Shown here: positions 48,861-61,175 of the stretch, piece after piece | Layout: every line of letters starts with the position of its first letter | How positions within the stretch are numbered: the stretch's first letter is position 1 | DNA from: Prinsepia uniflora | Taxonomy: Eukaryota > Streptophyta > Magnoliopsida > Rosales > Rosaceae | Direction: 5' to 3' | Length of the DNA: 64,000 bases | Assembly: GCA_032719365.1 (NCBI GenBank) | Contig: CM064861.1 | Coordinates: 77,124,863 to 77,188,862 of the forward strand | Made by a program: the position numbers and the translations under genes | Notes under the pieces: generated by a model | What the model saw: the letters and a program-made list of their open reading frames with translations, nothing else | The model's database searches: none | What the model was told of the DNA's origin: nothing

Positions 48861-49980
48861 GAAAAATAATTAGAATTTGATAATGACAAATAATAATAAT
48901 AATCAATTAGAACATATATTCTAAGTTAGACTTTGATGATGATAAAAAATTAAGGAGCAAAAACACATATATTCATAATTTTAATATATATTCTAAAATA
49001 AAACATATATTATAAATTAAAAAAAAATATTACCAAATATATAAATTATCCCATATTTCATAATAAAACATACATTACTAAAACACATTTTAGTAATAAA
49101 TGATAAATTTATTAATAATAAATAATTACCAAATATATGAATTAAGCCATATTATTTACATGAAAAATAATTAGAATTTGATAATGACAAATAATAATAA
49201 TAAAAATACAAATAATAAAAAAATTATTTCAATTAGAACATATATTCTAAATTAGACTTTGATGATGATAAAAAATTAAGGAGCAAAAACACATATATTC
49301 ATAATTTTAATATATATTCTAAAATAAAACATATATTATAAATTAAAACAAATATTACCAAATATATGAATTACCCCATATTTCATATTAAAACATACAT
49401 TACTAAAACATATTATGTTTTAGTAATAAATGATAAATTTATTAATAATAAATGATAAATTTATTAATAATAAATGATTACCAAATATATTACCAAATAT
49501 TACCAAATATATGAATTAAGCCATATTATTTACATGAAAAATAATTAGAATTTGATAATGACAAATAATAATAATAATATAAATAATAATAAAATTATTT
49601 CAATTAGAACATATATTCTAAGTTAGACTTTGATGATGATAAAAAACTTAAGAAGCAAAAACACATATATTCATAATTTTAATATATATTCTAAAATAAA
49701 ACATATATTATAAATTAAAACAAATATTACCAAATATATGAATTACCCATATTTCATATTAAAACATACATTACTAAAAAATATTTGACCTAATAATACA
49801 TTTTGAATTTTGAAAAAAAAAACGTTTAAGGCTTCATTTTTTTAATACATATTCATAATTAAGGAACAAAAACACATAAATTCATAATTTTAATACATAT
49901 TCTAAATTAAAACAAATATGACCAAATATATGAATTAAGCCACATTTTATATTAAAACATACATTACTAAAACATATTTT
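48861..49980. repeat. AT-rich tandem repeats, units of ~300-374 bp
   Basis: Units start with GAAAAATAATTAGAATTTG at 48861, 49162 and 49536, with a truncated unit from about 49856. They share 'catatattctaagttagactttgatgatgat' and 'ccaaatatatgaatta'. They lie upstream of the hAT transposase start, inside the element. Confidence 0.85.
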
Positions 49981-50159
49981 ACCTAATAATAAATGTTGAA
50001 TTTTGAAAAAAGAAAATTAAGGCTTAATCTATTTTTTCTATTTGGGGTTAAAAAACAAAATTAATAATAAATGATATAATTTATTATGACAAATAAATAA
50101 TTAAATAAAATATGTAAATAATTAAAAAAAAAGGCTAACAAATTAAATGAAAGGAAAAC

Positions 50160-50560
50160 ATCGTTTCGTTCCATTTTATTCTTTACTCAACAAGGATCGA
50201 TTTCTCCTCAATACGATCGAATAAGCAATTGTGGAAAATCAGAGGGGCGTGACTCGTGAGGGGCGACTGGACGAGGCGGCAACTGGGTGAGGCGACCGTG
50301 ATGGTGAGGGTGAGACGGCGCGAGCCACAACGACGACGGACGAGACGAGAGGGGTGGAGTTGTCGTCGAAGGTCGAGTTAGTAGTCGAGGAGGAGTAGAG
50401 CGAAGCGGAGAACCAGGGATGCAGAGGTGTTTCGATTGGCTGTGCGATGCTTCGGCGTCGACAGATCAGGGGTGGGCTGGGTTTGAGGTTTTCTTCGGTT
50501 GTTCCCCCCCACCCCAATTTATGCTTTTCCTCTCAAGCGAAAGTGGTGAGTCCGTGATTA
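50160..50560. other. GC-rich segment inside the hAT right arm
   Basis: CpG-containing stretch (gggcgactggacgaggcgg...) unlike the AT-rich repeats beside it. It could be the promoter or first exon of the hAT gene. A minus-strand frame (50517-50239) is not recognisable and probably spurious. Confidence 0.3.
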
Positions 50561-51169
50561 ATTTTTGTTTTTTTTAATCATTATGTTCGTCCGTGAAAGT
50601 ATTGAATAATTGCTTTTTCAATTTTTGATTCCTTGTGTTGTGTGTATGATTGATTGAAATTGAATCAATTGAGTGCCCTTCCTTTGTTCAATCCGTGATT
50701 TTGGTCCTTTCCTGTGTGTGATTTGTTTTTTTTTTTAATTTCGGTACTTCGCTGCCGAACTTCACTTGTGGGTTCAATGGCTTCGTCCAACATCGGAGTT
50801 TCCGTCCAATATCCGTAATTTCGGTCACTATCGCCCGAAATCGACGATATCCGTCGATAATACCCGAAATCGCTGATATTGGGGGAATAGATACCTTCAC
50901 CCCCGCCTTACCTGCCGTTGACCAGAAAAATCGATATATCGGCGATTCCGTCGATATTTACATCCGTGAGTGTAGGCGAGTAGGTGGAAGGATGATTTGA
51001 GACTATTACTAATAAGTTTCTCGTCAGCGTCGAGTCCTGATTTCAAAGTTTACCACCATGTGTATATAGTTTTATAAATGATATTTTATTAAAATAATAA
51101 TTATTTTTTGTTGGAAGAGATGTTTTATATATTTAAAACATGGTAATTTTTTTTTTATTAAACTAATAT

Positions 51170-53440
51170 ATTAATGGGCAAGCCTTAAAAATACCCCTGA
51201 GAACATTGGGAAATATACTCGTAGAAGCCCAAAGAGAACAAAGAGATAACCCTTTACACAACATCGGTCAATAGAATATTGCAGTGGTCTGCACATAAAG
51301 AATTAACACCAGAATGTGAGAAATTAATGGAACACGACCTAGATCCAATCATTGAAAAAAATTACACAAACCATCGCCGAAGATGGTTTAGAGGAAGCAC
51401 GAAAGATACAGGCATTTCTCTCAGCCCAACTACAGATAACCCTCATCATTTGGCCCAGAAGCCCACGGGTTTATGGGTACCCGATAGGCCCGATGACAAA
51501 AAGCCCGACCCGGCCTGATATGGGTTGTGGGCCGACCCGGCCCGGATGTTGACGGGCTGGACTTGGGCTTAGGGTATTCAAGCCCGCTAGGCCCGAGCCC
51601 GATAAAGCCTGGTAAGCCCAGACCGACCCGCCCAGGTAAACCCGACCCATAAGCCCGAAAATATAAAATAATTATAAATTAAGAATTGATACCCAGTCCA
51701 ATCTTGTTACTACTATCATAGCCAAAATGCAAAACTTCAACCAAATCTCAACCTAGTTTCATTTAAAAGCCCAATGCCCAAACCAAACCCTAACTCTAAA
51801 TTCAAAAAAACTCACTAGGTCTCTAACTCTCTTAGCGACCTCCTTATCCTATCTCAGCTTTATGGTCGAAAAGTTAAGTCAATTCTCCAAATCTAATAGT
51901 ACCCCTCCTTAGTTTATTTCAATATTCAATAATAATATTTAAGCCCAACTCATTTTTTTTTTTACAATTAGGTAGGTACAATTGGGCTTAGTAGGCCCGG
52001 TCCAAGTGGGCTTAGTAGGCCCGACCCGTAAAGCCCGATAAAAGCCCAGCCCAAACTCGGCCCGACAAAGGGCATGGGCTTTCATATTTATGATCAAGCC
52101 CGCCCGACCCGGCCCGATATTTTTTAAATTATGAAATAGGCCCGGCCCGGCCCGCCCCAAGCCCAAAAATTTTGGGCCGGGCTTGTCCGACCCGGCCCAA
52201 TGACGATGCCTAAATACAGAAGTCAAAAGTAGACAGACCAAGCTTGAGGCGAATAGTGTTGAGGGATTTTCCCTTCCACCTAATAGCAAGCTAAGAAATA
52301 AGGGAGGGCCCAGGAGCATTAAGTCAATGCATCCCATATCTTCCTAGCACTTGTCTCCATACATTAGCTGCACTCAAAAAAGAGGGGAGAATGAGATTTA
52401 GAGGCCGAGTTACACAAAACACATTAGGTATGCTATCTTCCCAAGCGTCTACCAATTATCTCCAAGGTGGCTAGGCGCAAGTTAATGGCCAACTAAAGAC
52501 TAAAGCTTGCTCGAGGGATACAATTAGAGTACCAAACCAAACCAAACCAATCCAAGGTTTTGTAATTAGAGGATCAAACGTGTGGAACCAAAGGGAGGCA
52601 GAAGAAAAGACCCCAGAAGGCAGGAGAGAATAGGAAAATGAGTTTCTCATAAAAGGACAAAAGGGATAATACATGTATTAGAAACATGGCTAGGCTGAAA
52701 CCTATGGTTGGCAGCGAGAGACCAATCCTAACTAGCCTCCCGAATAACAGAAGACAATTTAACATTAATATGGATCCCTGAACATGTCACAATGTTGATC
52801 CCCCACTTATCTAGAAGAGGCTCTTAAGGATGCCAAAAGTCATGCCAAAGAAACCCTTTTTCCTTATTACCCACAGAAGCTCATAGTAGTGGTTTAAGAA
52901 GGCCCCTTATGCTAATCTCTTTTCTCCAGTTCCAAGAGCACACATAAGGGTCCTTACAAGTCTAAAAACATTACTCCTTAAGATGATAGGCCTAAACCCA
53001 TTTATACCAAAATTTACTACCATCATCCACCATTAAATGCCACACATGATAAGCCATCAAGTAAATATACTAGCGGTGGAGATGCTTGATACCTAGTCTT
53101 CATGCCTCAATAGGTTTACAAACATCACTCCAAATAATTTTAGCAAAGTATGGGCTTTTACTTTTTCTAGACCAAAGAAATCTATGCAGTTATGCTCAAC
53201 TTCCAAACAAATCTTCTTAAGGTTGAACAAATAGGAAACCCAATAAACTATTAGGCTACAAAGCAATGATTTAATAAGAAGAAGTCTGCTAGCAAAACAA
53301 GCCCTCTAGGCTCGCTCCCGCCCTCGAATACACGTATCAATTCCTTTTAGAAGCAATTACAACTAGGAAAAGATAATTTGGTTGTCACAAGGGGAACGAC
53401 TAGGTAGCAACTAGGGAAGGTTCCTTATTGAAATCCAAAC
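51170..53440 (-). pseudogene. LINE (non-LTR retrotransposon) RT C-terminal fragment with zf-RVT domain
   Basis: Minus strand, several frames. YLVVPLVTTKLSFPSCN near 53410 matches the plant LINE motif YLGVPL...KLS..DC. IDTCIRGRERA*RACFASRLLLIKSLLCSL..YW at about 53345-53220 matches the W..R.LS.AGRLQLI..VL.S...YW block. Near 53100-53180 are remnants of the W..VC.P..EGGLG block. 52400-52215 and 51436-51350 form the zinc-binding C-terminal domain (LAIRWKGKS..T; WAERNACIFRASSKPSS), split by the hAT at 51437-52212. Many stops and frameshifts make it a dead 5'-truncated copy. Confidence 0.7.
51437..52212. mobile_element. Non-autonomous hAT element (776 bp), younger GGCCCGA-rich copy
   Basis: Ends TAACCCTCATCATTTGGCC (51437) and, reverse-complemented, TAGGCATCGTCATTGGGCC (52212). 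TSD ACTACAGA (51429-51436) versus AATACAGA (52213-52220), 7 of 8. Both arms are long GC-rich runs of GGCCCGA / CCCGGCCC in opposite orientation around an AT-rich core, so it can fold on itself. Homologous to 7960-9106. No transposase. Confidence 0.82.
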
Positions 53441-54127
53441 TCCAATTGAATGTCCTCAATAACTTCAACGTAAACACCAACTACGTAGATATTTCTTTTA
53501 TCGGAATTGGGGACGAAACCTGACAGGACCCTTCTTGAAATTCTTTCATGATCATAAAAGGTTTTGTTCCCGTTTGATAGTTAAACTGAAGTTCCAAACA
53601 TACCCTTAACACATTTTTTTTTTGTTTTTGACCCTTAACATGTTTCAAACAAGGGATAACTGTTTCAAACAAGGGATAACTATACTAAAGTCCCACTAAA
53701 ACAACTGTCCAATTAAATAGTTTACAAGGTACCGGTGGGTAAACAGAGCAACTAGAACAACCATTATTCAAGGGTATAAAACCAATTCCATAATTTTCAA
53801 CAAGAGTACAGTCATACGCAATGCCTCTGCCTCGAAGATAGCCCCCAATGCTAATCAATGATAGTTTGTCCAAGTAGCTCAATCCCAAACTGTATGATCC
53901 TCTAAAGTCTTTGGAGTGGCCTAGCCTGTATTTTCTAGAAAAAGGCTTGAAAACTTTGGATTTTTCCTCCTTCGTTGTTTCAGGCTATTTCGTGGTCCTT
54001 TTCTTTGATGGATGGTATGTTCTTGATCATAGTGAGGAGAGGAAGGTGATTAGTGCAACCAAAATGGATGAAATAGCCCCAAATCAAAATCCACAACTTT
54101 TGGTTTCTTTGGGTTTCCACGAGTAAA

Positions 54128-54167
<40 letters not shown>

Positions 54168-54210
54168 GTGTTATTGGTGTTAAGGCTGTCCAAAAAGATA
54201 GTAAGGATAA
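53441..54210. other. No gene seen; includes a GA microsatellite
   Basis: Short frames only. (GA)n-type tract at about 54128-54168 with one AAA interruption. A 'tgtttcaaacaagggataact' direct duplication occurs at 53640-53680. Confidence 0.6.
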
Positions 54211-55612
54211 TGTAACGACCTAGAACTTTGAGAAAGTCAAAATGACGATTTTCCCATATAAGGTAAAATTTTGACCTTTTGACGATTTTTGGACGATCCA
54301 TGAGTACCGTTTTGTAGGTCACGGAATTCTGAATCCGTAGACAGGTGGTAGGACGAAATTGGAGGTTGGAAAGTTTCAATATGGGGCAAAAATTGAATAG
54401 GGGTATGTTGGTATTTTTGCATAAAGGGGTATTTTGGTAATTTTTCAAGAACAACCTAGTCTAGTCTAGAAAAATCATGAATTTTCCCTCCTTTAGTTGT
54501 CCACCGACTCAGTGTGTGTGTGTGTTTTGTGTTCGTAGTTCAGTGGAGATGCACCAAAAAGGGAAAAAAATGGTGAAAATAGAGAAAATATACAGAAAGA
54601 TGAATGAGGGATAGAGAGAAAGAGATATGAGAAGAGGAGAAGAGTTCCTGCTAGAAAGGAAAATCAGAGACGAGCTAGAGAAAAGTGTTTTCACCCAGAT
54701 CTCAGGATAAGCCTGTGAGGGCTCAAGGTTAGTGTGTGGAGGGTTAACTTATTTCAAGAGTTTTTGGCACAAACAGAGGATCCTGGTGAGTTAGGTAAGT
54801 TCCTATGTTTGTTTTAAGTTAGAAAAGTCGAAGAATGGATCCTAGAAGGACCCAAGAACATATTGTGAAACCTTGGCCGAATATTAAATGTATGTATCTT
54901 ACTTGCTAGTGCTTGTTCCACGATTTAGAAGTCATAGATATGTTCCTAGGATTGTGAAGATTAAATTTGGTGAAGAAAATGAGAGAAAATGTCGTGAAAA
55001 TGTGGTTTAAGAATCGGGTCGCGATCGCGGGTTGGATAATCCAAATTGCAAGACCCGGGTGGAGGTTAAGGGTGAGTAGCCCTGCTATTATGCTACAGTC
55101 ATGTGTGAGGGCCACTCGTAGGAGCCACGTCGGTGCGTGAGAGCGCATCCGGTGGGTTTTGGTGGTGTGGTCAACATAAAAAAATACTTCTCTCTTCATT
55201 TTGAGTTCAATGGTACTATGATTGTGTTAAATGGACTTCGTTTGAAGATAGATTTTGGTTAGTTAAATTATATTTATTGGTGTAAATTTTGGTACTTGGA
55301 TGTGGGATTAAAGAATAGATATATTAATGTGGTTATGAATATATTGATGATTATATGGTTGCTATGATTGTGATGAATTAGGAAGAATTAAAAATGTGAA
55401 AAAGAAGTATTATATATGTTAATAACGTGATGATCCTATGATGTTATATACATGATGTAATGCTATTATAAGTTGATACTATGAGATGTTGAGTGTGCAC
55501 TTTATTGTGTATGTTGTGGTGCTAATTACTTAGTGAAAATGGACTTATACGTGAATTATGATAAAAGGGAAACTTATGGATATGAGACAATAGTAATATG
55601 TTTGGTGTACAT

Positions 55613-55813
55613 TAAAGAGACACAAGATGAATGAATTTTTTTCTTATTACTTATTCGTAGAGAAAAAAGACACCTTTATATGCAACTATGATACATCAAG
55701 ATCCTATTCTATAGCCTACAATTGAGTTTGTCAGTCTACATACAAGGAAGTAAATAAAGATGGATCAATCTACGATATTTGACTTCCTGTTTGATTCATA
55801 GTTTCCCTTAATA
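55613..55813 (-). repeat. 3' LTR of copia 2
   Basis: 201 bp, matches 60314-60513 with scattered substitutions and one small indel. The polyprotein's last frame reads into it and stops at 55765. Confidence 0.9.
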
Positions 55814-58800
55814 CTCCCCCTCAAGTTGGAGTGTATGTTAATGACTCCCAACTTGCTAAGGAGCACCTCAAATTGTGTGGAACTTAAGGGTTTGGTGAAC
55901 AAATCTACTGGTTGGTTTTTGGTTCGAATATAGGCCGTCTGAACCACTCCTTGAATCTTTTCACGTACCAGGTGACAATCTATCTCTATATGCTTGGTTC
56001 TTTCGTGAAACACTGGGTTTGATGTTATGTGAATGGATGCCTAGTTGTCACAAAACAGAATCGCTGGCTGAGTGTGGCTGACCTTCAAGTCTCTCAAGAT
56101 GGTTTTCAGCCATGTGATTTCACAACATGTAGTGGCCATAGAACAATATTCTGCTTCTGCACCTGATCGTGACACTGTGGTCTGTTTCTTAGTTTGCCAA
56201 GATATTGGTGCTTGCCCAAGCAGTACACAGTAACCTGTAATTGACCTCCTTGTGTCCTTGCAGCGAGCCCAATCAACATCACAAAATGCTCTCAGCTATA
56301 GTGAACCAGTGGATGGTAGGATTATGCCTTGCTCAGGTGTTTGTTTAATGTATTTGAGTACTTGATAAGCTGCTTCTAGGTGTGGTTGTCGAGGCTTGTC
56401 CATGAATTGGCTGAGAACATGGACAACATAGGTCAAGTCTGGCCTTGTTATGGTTAGATAGATTAGTCTCCCAACTCATCTTCTATATGGTGATGCATTG
56501 TCCAAGAGTTTGCCATTAGTCTGTGTGAGTGACAAGTTCTGCTTTACAGGGAACCGGGACAGTTTGACACCCAAGAATCCGACATCCTCTAGAATTTCAT
56601 AAGCATATTTGCACTGCGACAAGGTGATTCGATGTCGTGATCGTACTACTTCTATGCCTAGGAAATACTGATTTGTCCTAAATCCTTGAGTTTGAAGTTT
56701 TGAGACAAGAATCATTTGGTGTTTTCTATGTCTTGCAAATCATTTCCAGCCAATATCACATCATCAACATAGACAAGTAAGGCCAGGAAACTACCTTGGC
56801 GATGTTGGATGAACAATGAATAATCAGACCGTGATTGGTGAAGCCCAGCAGCTTTGAGTGCAGTAGATAACTTGATGAACCATTATCTAGATGCTTGTTT
56901 CAATCCATACAAGGATTTGTACAATTTGCATACACGTTTCTCCCTTTTTCGTCCGAAACCAGAAAGCAAGGCCATGTACACTTATTCATCAAGGTCACCA
57001 TTCAAAAAAGCGTTGTTAACATCCAATTGATGGAGATGCCAACCACGCAAGGCCGCCACACTAAGCAGGAAACACACATTGACCAATTTGGAAATAGGAA
57101 CAAAGGTCTCCCGATAATCAATCCCTTTAATCTGGTTGTAGCCTTTGGCCACCAATCGTGCCTTATGGGGTTTGATCGTCCCATCAGCTTTCAATTTGAG
57201 CTTATAGACCCATTTTCAACCGATAGGTCGTTTATGGGATCGTAAAGGGACAAGAATCCAGGTACAATTTGCCTGTAAGGTAGCAATCTCAAGGCTCATG
57301 GCTTCACGCCACTGGGGGTATTAAACGGCTTGGTGGAAAATGGTGGGTTCTTTAGTGAGGGTGAGTGCGGTGGTGAAGGCTTTATGAGTAGGAGAAAGAG
57401 CATCATAGGACAAAAATTTATAAAGAGGGTGAATAGTACCTAAAGTGTGCACTGCGTGCGTGGAAGATGATGGTGTGGTCCTTGACGGGAGAGTCGTCTC
57501 GATGTGAAAGTCCTGCAAGTAAGAAGGGGGAGTGATGAAGACGTTGGTGATAGGAAGAGAGTCGGTGATGGTGTGAGGGGTGAAAGAGGAGGCAATGTGG
57601 TGGGTGTGATCTGCTCTGGGGTGGTGATATATGTCCCTGTGATGTTTGATGGGCTATTTAGATTAAGAGATGACCCATCGGAAGTGGAGGAAAGAATGGG
57701 CTCAGAGAATGAGTCCATATCAAATGTAGAGGGTGTTTGGTCATTTGGCACCAAGAATTATGATGGAAGAATTGGATTTATGGTGGGGTGTGGAGAGGTT
57801 AGGTAAGAAAAGATATCCTCAAAGAAAACGGCATCCCTGGAAATTAGGACCTTTTGGTGGACAAGATCAAAGACACGATACCCTTTTGTCCCTTAAGGGT
57901 AGCCAAGAAAGATGCATCGTGATGCTCTGGGGTCAAAGCGCTTAGGAAGGCCAGCTTGAAAAAGTAAGGTACGTGCCATATTTAACAAGTGTTTATGCTT
58001 TCGTTCAACAACCCCATTTTTTTATGGTGTATGGATGCAACTAGTTTGATAAATGATACCCTTGTGTGCATAAAAACTTTCAAGTTTAAATTCAAGGCCA
58101 TTATCACTATGAACAATTTTGACCTTGAGATTAAATTGAGTTTCAACCATGTTTATGAATTTGACTAAGTGATTCCTTGTGTTAGATTTATATTTCATGA
58201 GACAAATCCATGTGCACCTAGTGTGATCATCAACGATAGTGAGGAAATATCTTGCACCAGTAAGAGAAGCAATCTTATAACCTCCCCAAATATCAACATG
58301 AATTAAATCAAAGCAAGACTTAGTATAAATGGAACTTAAAGGAAATGGTAGTCTTGTCTGTTACGCCAATGGGCAAATGAAACACTTGTCGGAATCACAA
58401 GATTTATTTTTGAAATTAGAAATGGGAAATAACGAAGAAACTTTGATTGAAGGATGCCCAAGGCGTTGATGCCAAAAGGATGGGTTAGAGACTTGGACAT
58501 GGTTACATGTTCCTTTCTTGGATTTATCGAGATAATAGAGACCCTCCTGTTCAATTTCCATCCCAATCATCTTCCCTGAACGTAGGTCCTGAATCACACA
58601 AAATTGTCTTAGAAAAATGGTTATGCAAGATGAGTCCAATGTCAATTTACTAATTGAAATTAAATTCAAAGTATGGGACACATAAAACATTATTGAGCTT
58701 CAAGTAAGGAGATATAACAATTTTTCCAATATGGGTTACTTGGCTACTGAATCATTTGGTAACTCAACAGTGTAATAGGTAACGGGTTTGGATTCAGTGA

Positions 58801-59992
58801 GTAAATCGGGATTGCAAACCATATGATCTGTGCAACCACTATCCAAAATCCAAACATTCTTTTTGCCATTAGAAGTGATTGAAAAGGCTTTACTTGAAAT
58901 CACTTCATGAGTTGAGGAATTACCAACGAGGTTGACAGATGAAGTCTTATTTTTCAGCATGCGCAAGATCTGCTTACATTCCTCGGATGAGAAAGGAAAA
59001 TTGACTTCCTTCTTCTTTGCCAAATGAGAGGCCGCTTGATTCCCTTTGGGAGTTATTCCCAAATTAGGTCCAACTTCTTCAGCCGCCTTCTTCTTGCGAC
59101 AATATTCGATGGTGTGTCCTTTCTAAACGCAAAACATGCATTTAAGGTGAACACGACAATTCTTGGCAGTGTGATTTAGTTTGCTGCACTTGAAACTTGT
59201 CTTCTCAGCTTTAGGTTCTTGGCTAGAATTCCTCATAGCAAAAGCCGAGGAGTCAGTTTGGGTATTACTCTTTCCGGCCAAAACCTCCACTTGTTTTTCT
59301 TGGCGAAGAACCAGCGAATGAACCTTATTCATGCGGGGCAGTGGTTCTTGTAGTAGGGTGTTGCTGCAAACACTTGCATATGAGTCATTGAGTCCCATAA
59401 GGAACTTCATGGGTTTCTGCTTCTCCATAAATTCAGCCACTTCCTTTATTGTGCCGTAGGTGCAGGTTGGTAGAGCACATAACACATCACGCTCATCCCA
59501 CGGACCCTTCAACTTTGTGAAATATGAGCCCACTGACATGTCACCTTGTACACAATTATGGATCTCATTCTCAACATGGAATAATTCTAGAATATTCACC
59601 TGTGATAATCGTTCCTTCAAATCGAGCCACATCTGTCTAGCGTCTTTGTAATTGATTACGTTGCTGGCAATTTCTTTCGACATTGAACCTAGCAGCCAAG
59701 TTTTAACCAGATTGTTGCAGCGGCGCCATTGATGCAATTAGTCTGGATCTTCCCCATCAGGTTTCTTGATTGAACCATCTATGAGGCCAATTTTTTTCTT
59801 TACTGTTAAAGCCATAATCATGGATTGACTCCATGTGCTACGGTTGTCTTCGACCAGCGCTTGTGGTACAAGTATTGCACCAGGCTGATCTGAATGATAA
59901 AGATATAATTGGTGATTGGAAGTGTCCCATTTGGTACTTGAGGGCTTGCCCTTCAGCTTCTGATCTTCCATGGCAGGCGGCTGGTGTCCCAT
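55765..59992 (-). pseudogene. Copia 2 gag-pol polyprotein, multiply broken
   Basis: Gag starts near 59971-59992 (MEDQKLKGKPSSTKW), stops at 59738, and continues as WLLGSMSKEIASNVI. A zinc knuckle near 59150-59110 (CMFC..KGHTIEYC) has a stop inside. Protease WILDSGCTDHMV is at about 58830, GAG-preintegrase (WHQRLGHPS) at 58480, integrase IVDDHTRC and VHSDNGLEF at 58240-58090, then stops through the third catalytic region. RT: ARLVAKGYNQIKGIDYRETF (57150), LHQLDVNNAFLNGDL (57000), YVDD (56780). RNase H ends with FHERTKHIEIDCHLVREKI (56000) and stops at 55765. At least a dozen stops or frameshifts make it inactive. Confidence 0.9.
55814..55826 (-). promoter_or_regulatory. Polypurine tract of copia 2
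   Basis: ACTTGAGGGGGAG on the minus strand immediately before the 3' LTR, the usual plus-strand primer site of plant copia elements. Confidence 0.88.
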
Positions 59993-60060
59993 TTGGTACC
60001 CGAGGGCTTGCCTTTCAGCTTCTCATCCCCCATGGTAGGTGGCTGGCTTCTCATCTCCCA
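59923..60060. repeat. 62-bp tandem duplication over the gag start of copia 2
   Basis: 'tgtcccatttggtac..gagggcttgcc.ttcagcttct.atc' occurs at 59923 and again at 59985. A third, partial 'tctcccatttgatac' follows near 60054. It duplicates the coding start (KLKGKPSxTKWDTS), and since 62 is not a multiple of three it shifts the upstream frame. Confidence 0.8.
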
Positions 60061-60301
60061 TTTGATACCATGTATGAAGTTGAGGTTCAACCCCAAGACC
60101 AATTGGTAATGGAGAGAGTAGCCCAAGATCTTATAAGGCACAAATTGTAGTTGTGCTTTTCCGATGTGAGACATTTTCCTCATATCTCAACACGCCTCCT
60201 CACGTGTGGCAGATTTTCCAGCCTATCCAGCCTATCACGTGATGATTTGAATGGGTACGTGTAACACGTGTAGTGGTTAAGCCTCCACGTGGGATAACCC
60301 C

Positions 60302-60313
60302 GCTCTGATACCA
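60302..60313 (-). promoter_or_regulatory. Primer binding site of copia 2
   Basis: TGGTATCAGAGC on the minus strand next to the 5' LTR, complementary to initiator Met tRNA, as in copia 1. Confidence 0.9.
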
Positions 60314-60513
60314 TAAAGAGATACAAGATGAATGAATTGTTTCTTATTACTTATTCACAAAGAAAGAAGACACCTTTATATGAAACTATGATACATCAAG
60401 ATCCTATTCTATATCCTAGAATTGAGTCTGTCAGTCTACATACAAGGAAGTAAATAAAGAAGGATCAATCTACGATATTTGACTTTTTGTTTGATTCATA
60501 GTTTCCCTTAATA
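60314..60513 (-). repeat. 5' LTR of copia 2
   Basis: 200 bp between the primer binding site and the TACAT duplication. Partner of 55613-55813. Confidence 0.9.
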
Positions 60514-61175
60514 TACATAGAGTTTGTGATAAAGTATGTTAAACAAAAGAGTTAAGGAACTATGAGTTTGTGATAAAGTTTATTAATAGAAATAATGTCA
60601 AATACATAGGTAATTGAATTGGTAAATGTCTATGATTTTAACAATTGAAGTAAAACTCCAATTAAGGTCAAATTAGAAATTTCACTACTTGTTGGGGTTA
60701 GTGGGTTGGATGTGGGTGGTAGCCCCGCAAGTATGGACTTAAATTTGGTTAATCTAGTAAAATACGGGCTTGGTTAATGTTGAAATTATCCCTTGTCTTA
60801 TAAGATTGGCCAGATGAGAACAGGACTGGTGAAATTAGGGACAGGTCCTGTCAGATAAGGGAGAGGAAAATCCTTATCCCTTTCCCAAAATATTTCACAC
60901 ACAAAAGGGCAATATAGCCATCAAGTATCTAGAACCGTAACTTCCTCATATGAAATCTGTTTAACATATGCCGTCTGTTTACGAACTCGTGAATTTGAGA
61001 CCTACGTATTAGTTCGAGACCTATGCATTAGTTCGAGCAAATACTACAAAAAAATGTCTCAGAACAAAAAATAGCTAGTGGGCTCCACTAAATGAAGGGT
61101 AAAACAATCATTTTCCAATATAAAGTACGAAAATAACCAATTTTAAAAGATACGTCATTACAACTCACCCCTTAA

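Larger units (their letters stand above)
39051..50968 (-). mobile_element. Large hAT transposon with dead transposase gene and nested LTRs
   Basis: Terminal repeats CAAGGATTGAAATATCG (39051) and, reverse-complemented from 50968, CACGGATGTAAATATCG. TSD AGTGTAGA (39043-39050) versus AGTGTAGG (50969-50976), 7 of 8 matching. Subterminal CGATATCG/TATCG palindromes occur on both sides. Without the nested LTRs the element is about 5.9 kb. It carries a hAT transposase-like gene on the minus strand. Its ends are shared with the short element at 16714-17810. Confidence 0.88.
55613..60513 (-). mobile_element. Copia retrotransposon 2, structurally complete but dead
   Basis: TSD TACAT at 55608-55612 and 60514-60518. 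LTRs 55613-55813 and 60314-60513, about 200 bp, with roughly 14 differences by eye, so not a recent insertion. Primer binding site and polypurine tract are both present. The LTR starts TATTAAGGG (minus) where TGTTAAGGG is typical. It is inserted in the LTR of a gypsy element. The polyprotein is broken by many stops. Confidence 0.92.
54211..61162 (-). repeat. 3' LTR of a gypsy retrotransposon, split by copia 2
   Basis: On the minus strand it runs from TGTAATGACGTATC (61162) to ...AGGTCGTTACA (54211). Without the copia and its duplication it is about 2.05 kb. A purine tract (TTAAGGGGTGAGT, minus) directly precedes it at 61163-61175, as expected for a polypurine tract, and decayed gypsy pol follows on the far side. 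The stretch 60900-61160 resembles the end of the family at 46380-46638 ('aactcgtga', 'accgtaac'). The element's other end is outside the window. Confidence 0.75.

Noticed and set aside
48861..49980. CRISPR-like array
   Set aside because: Units are long, adjacent and AT-rich without unique spacers; this is plant nuclear DNA.
50239..50517. 92-residue minus-strand frame in the GC-rich hAT segment
   Set aside because: No resemblance to a transposase exon; probably chance in a GC-rich leader.
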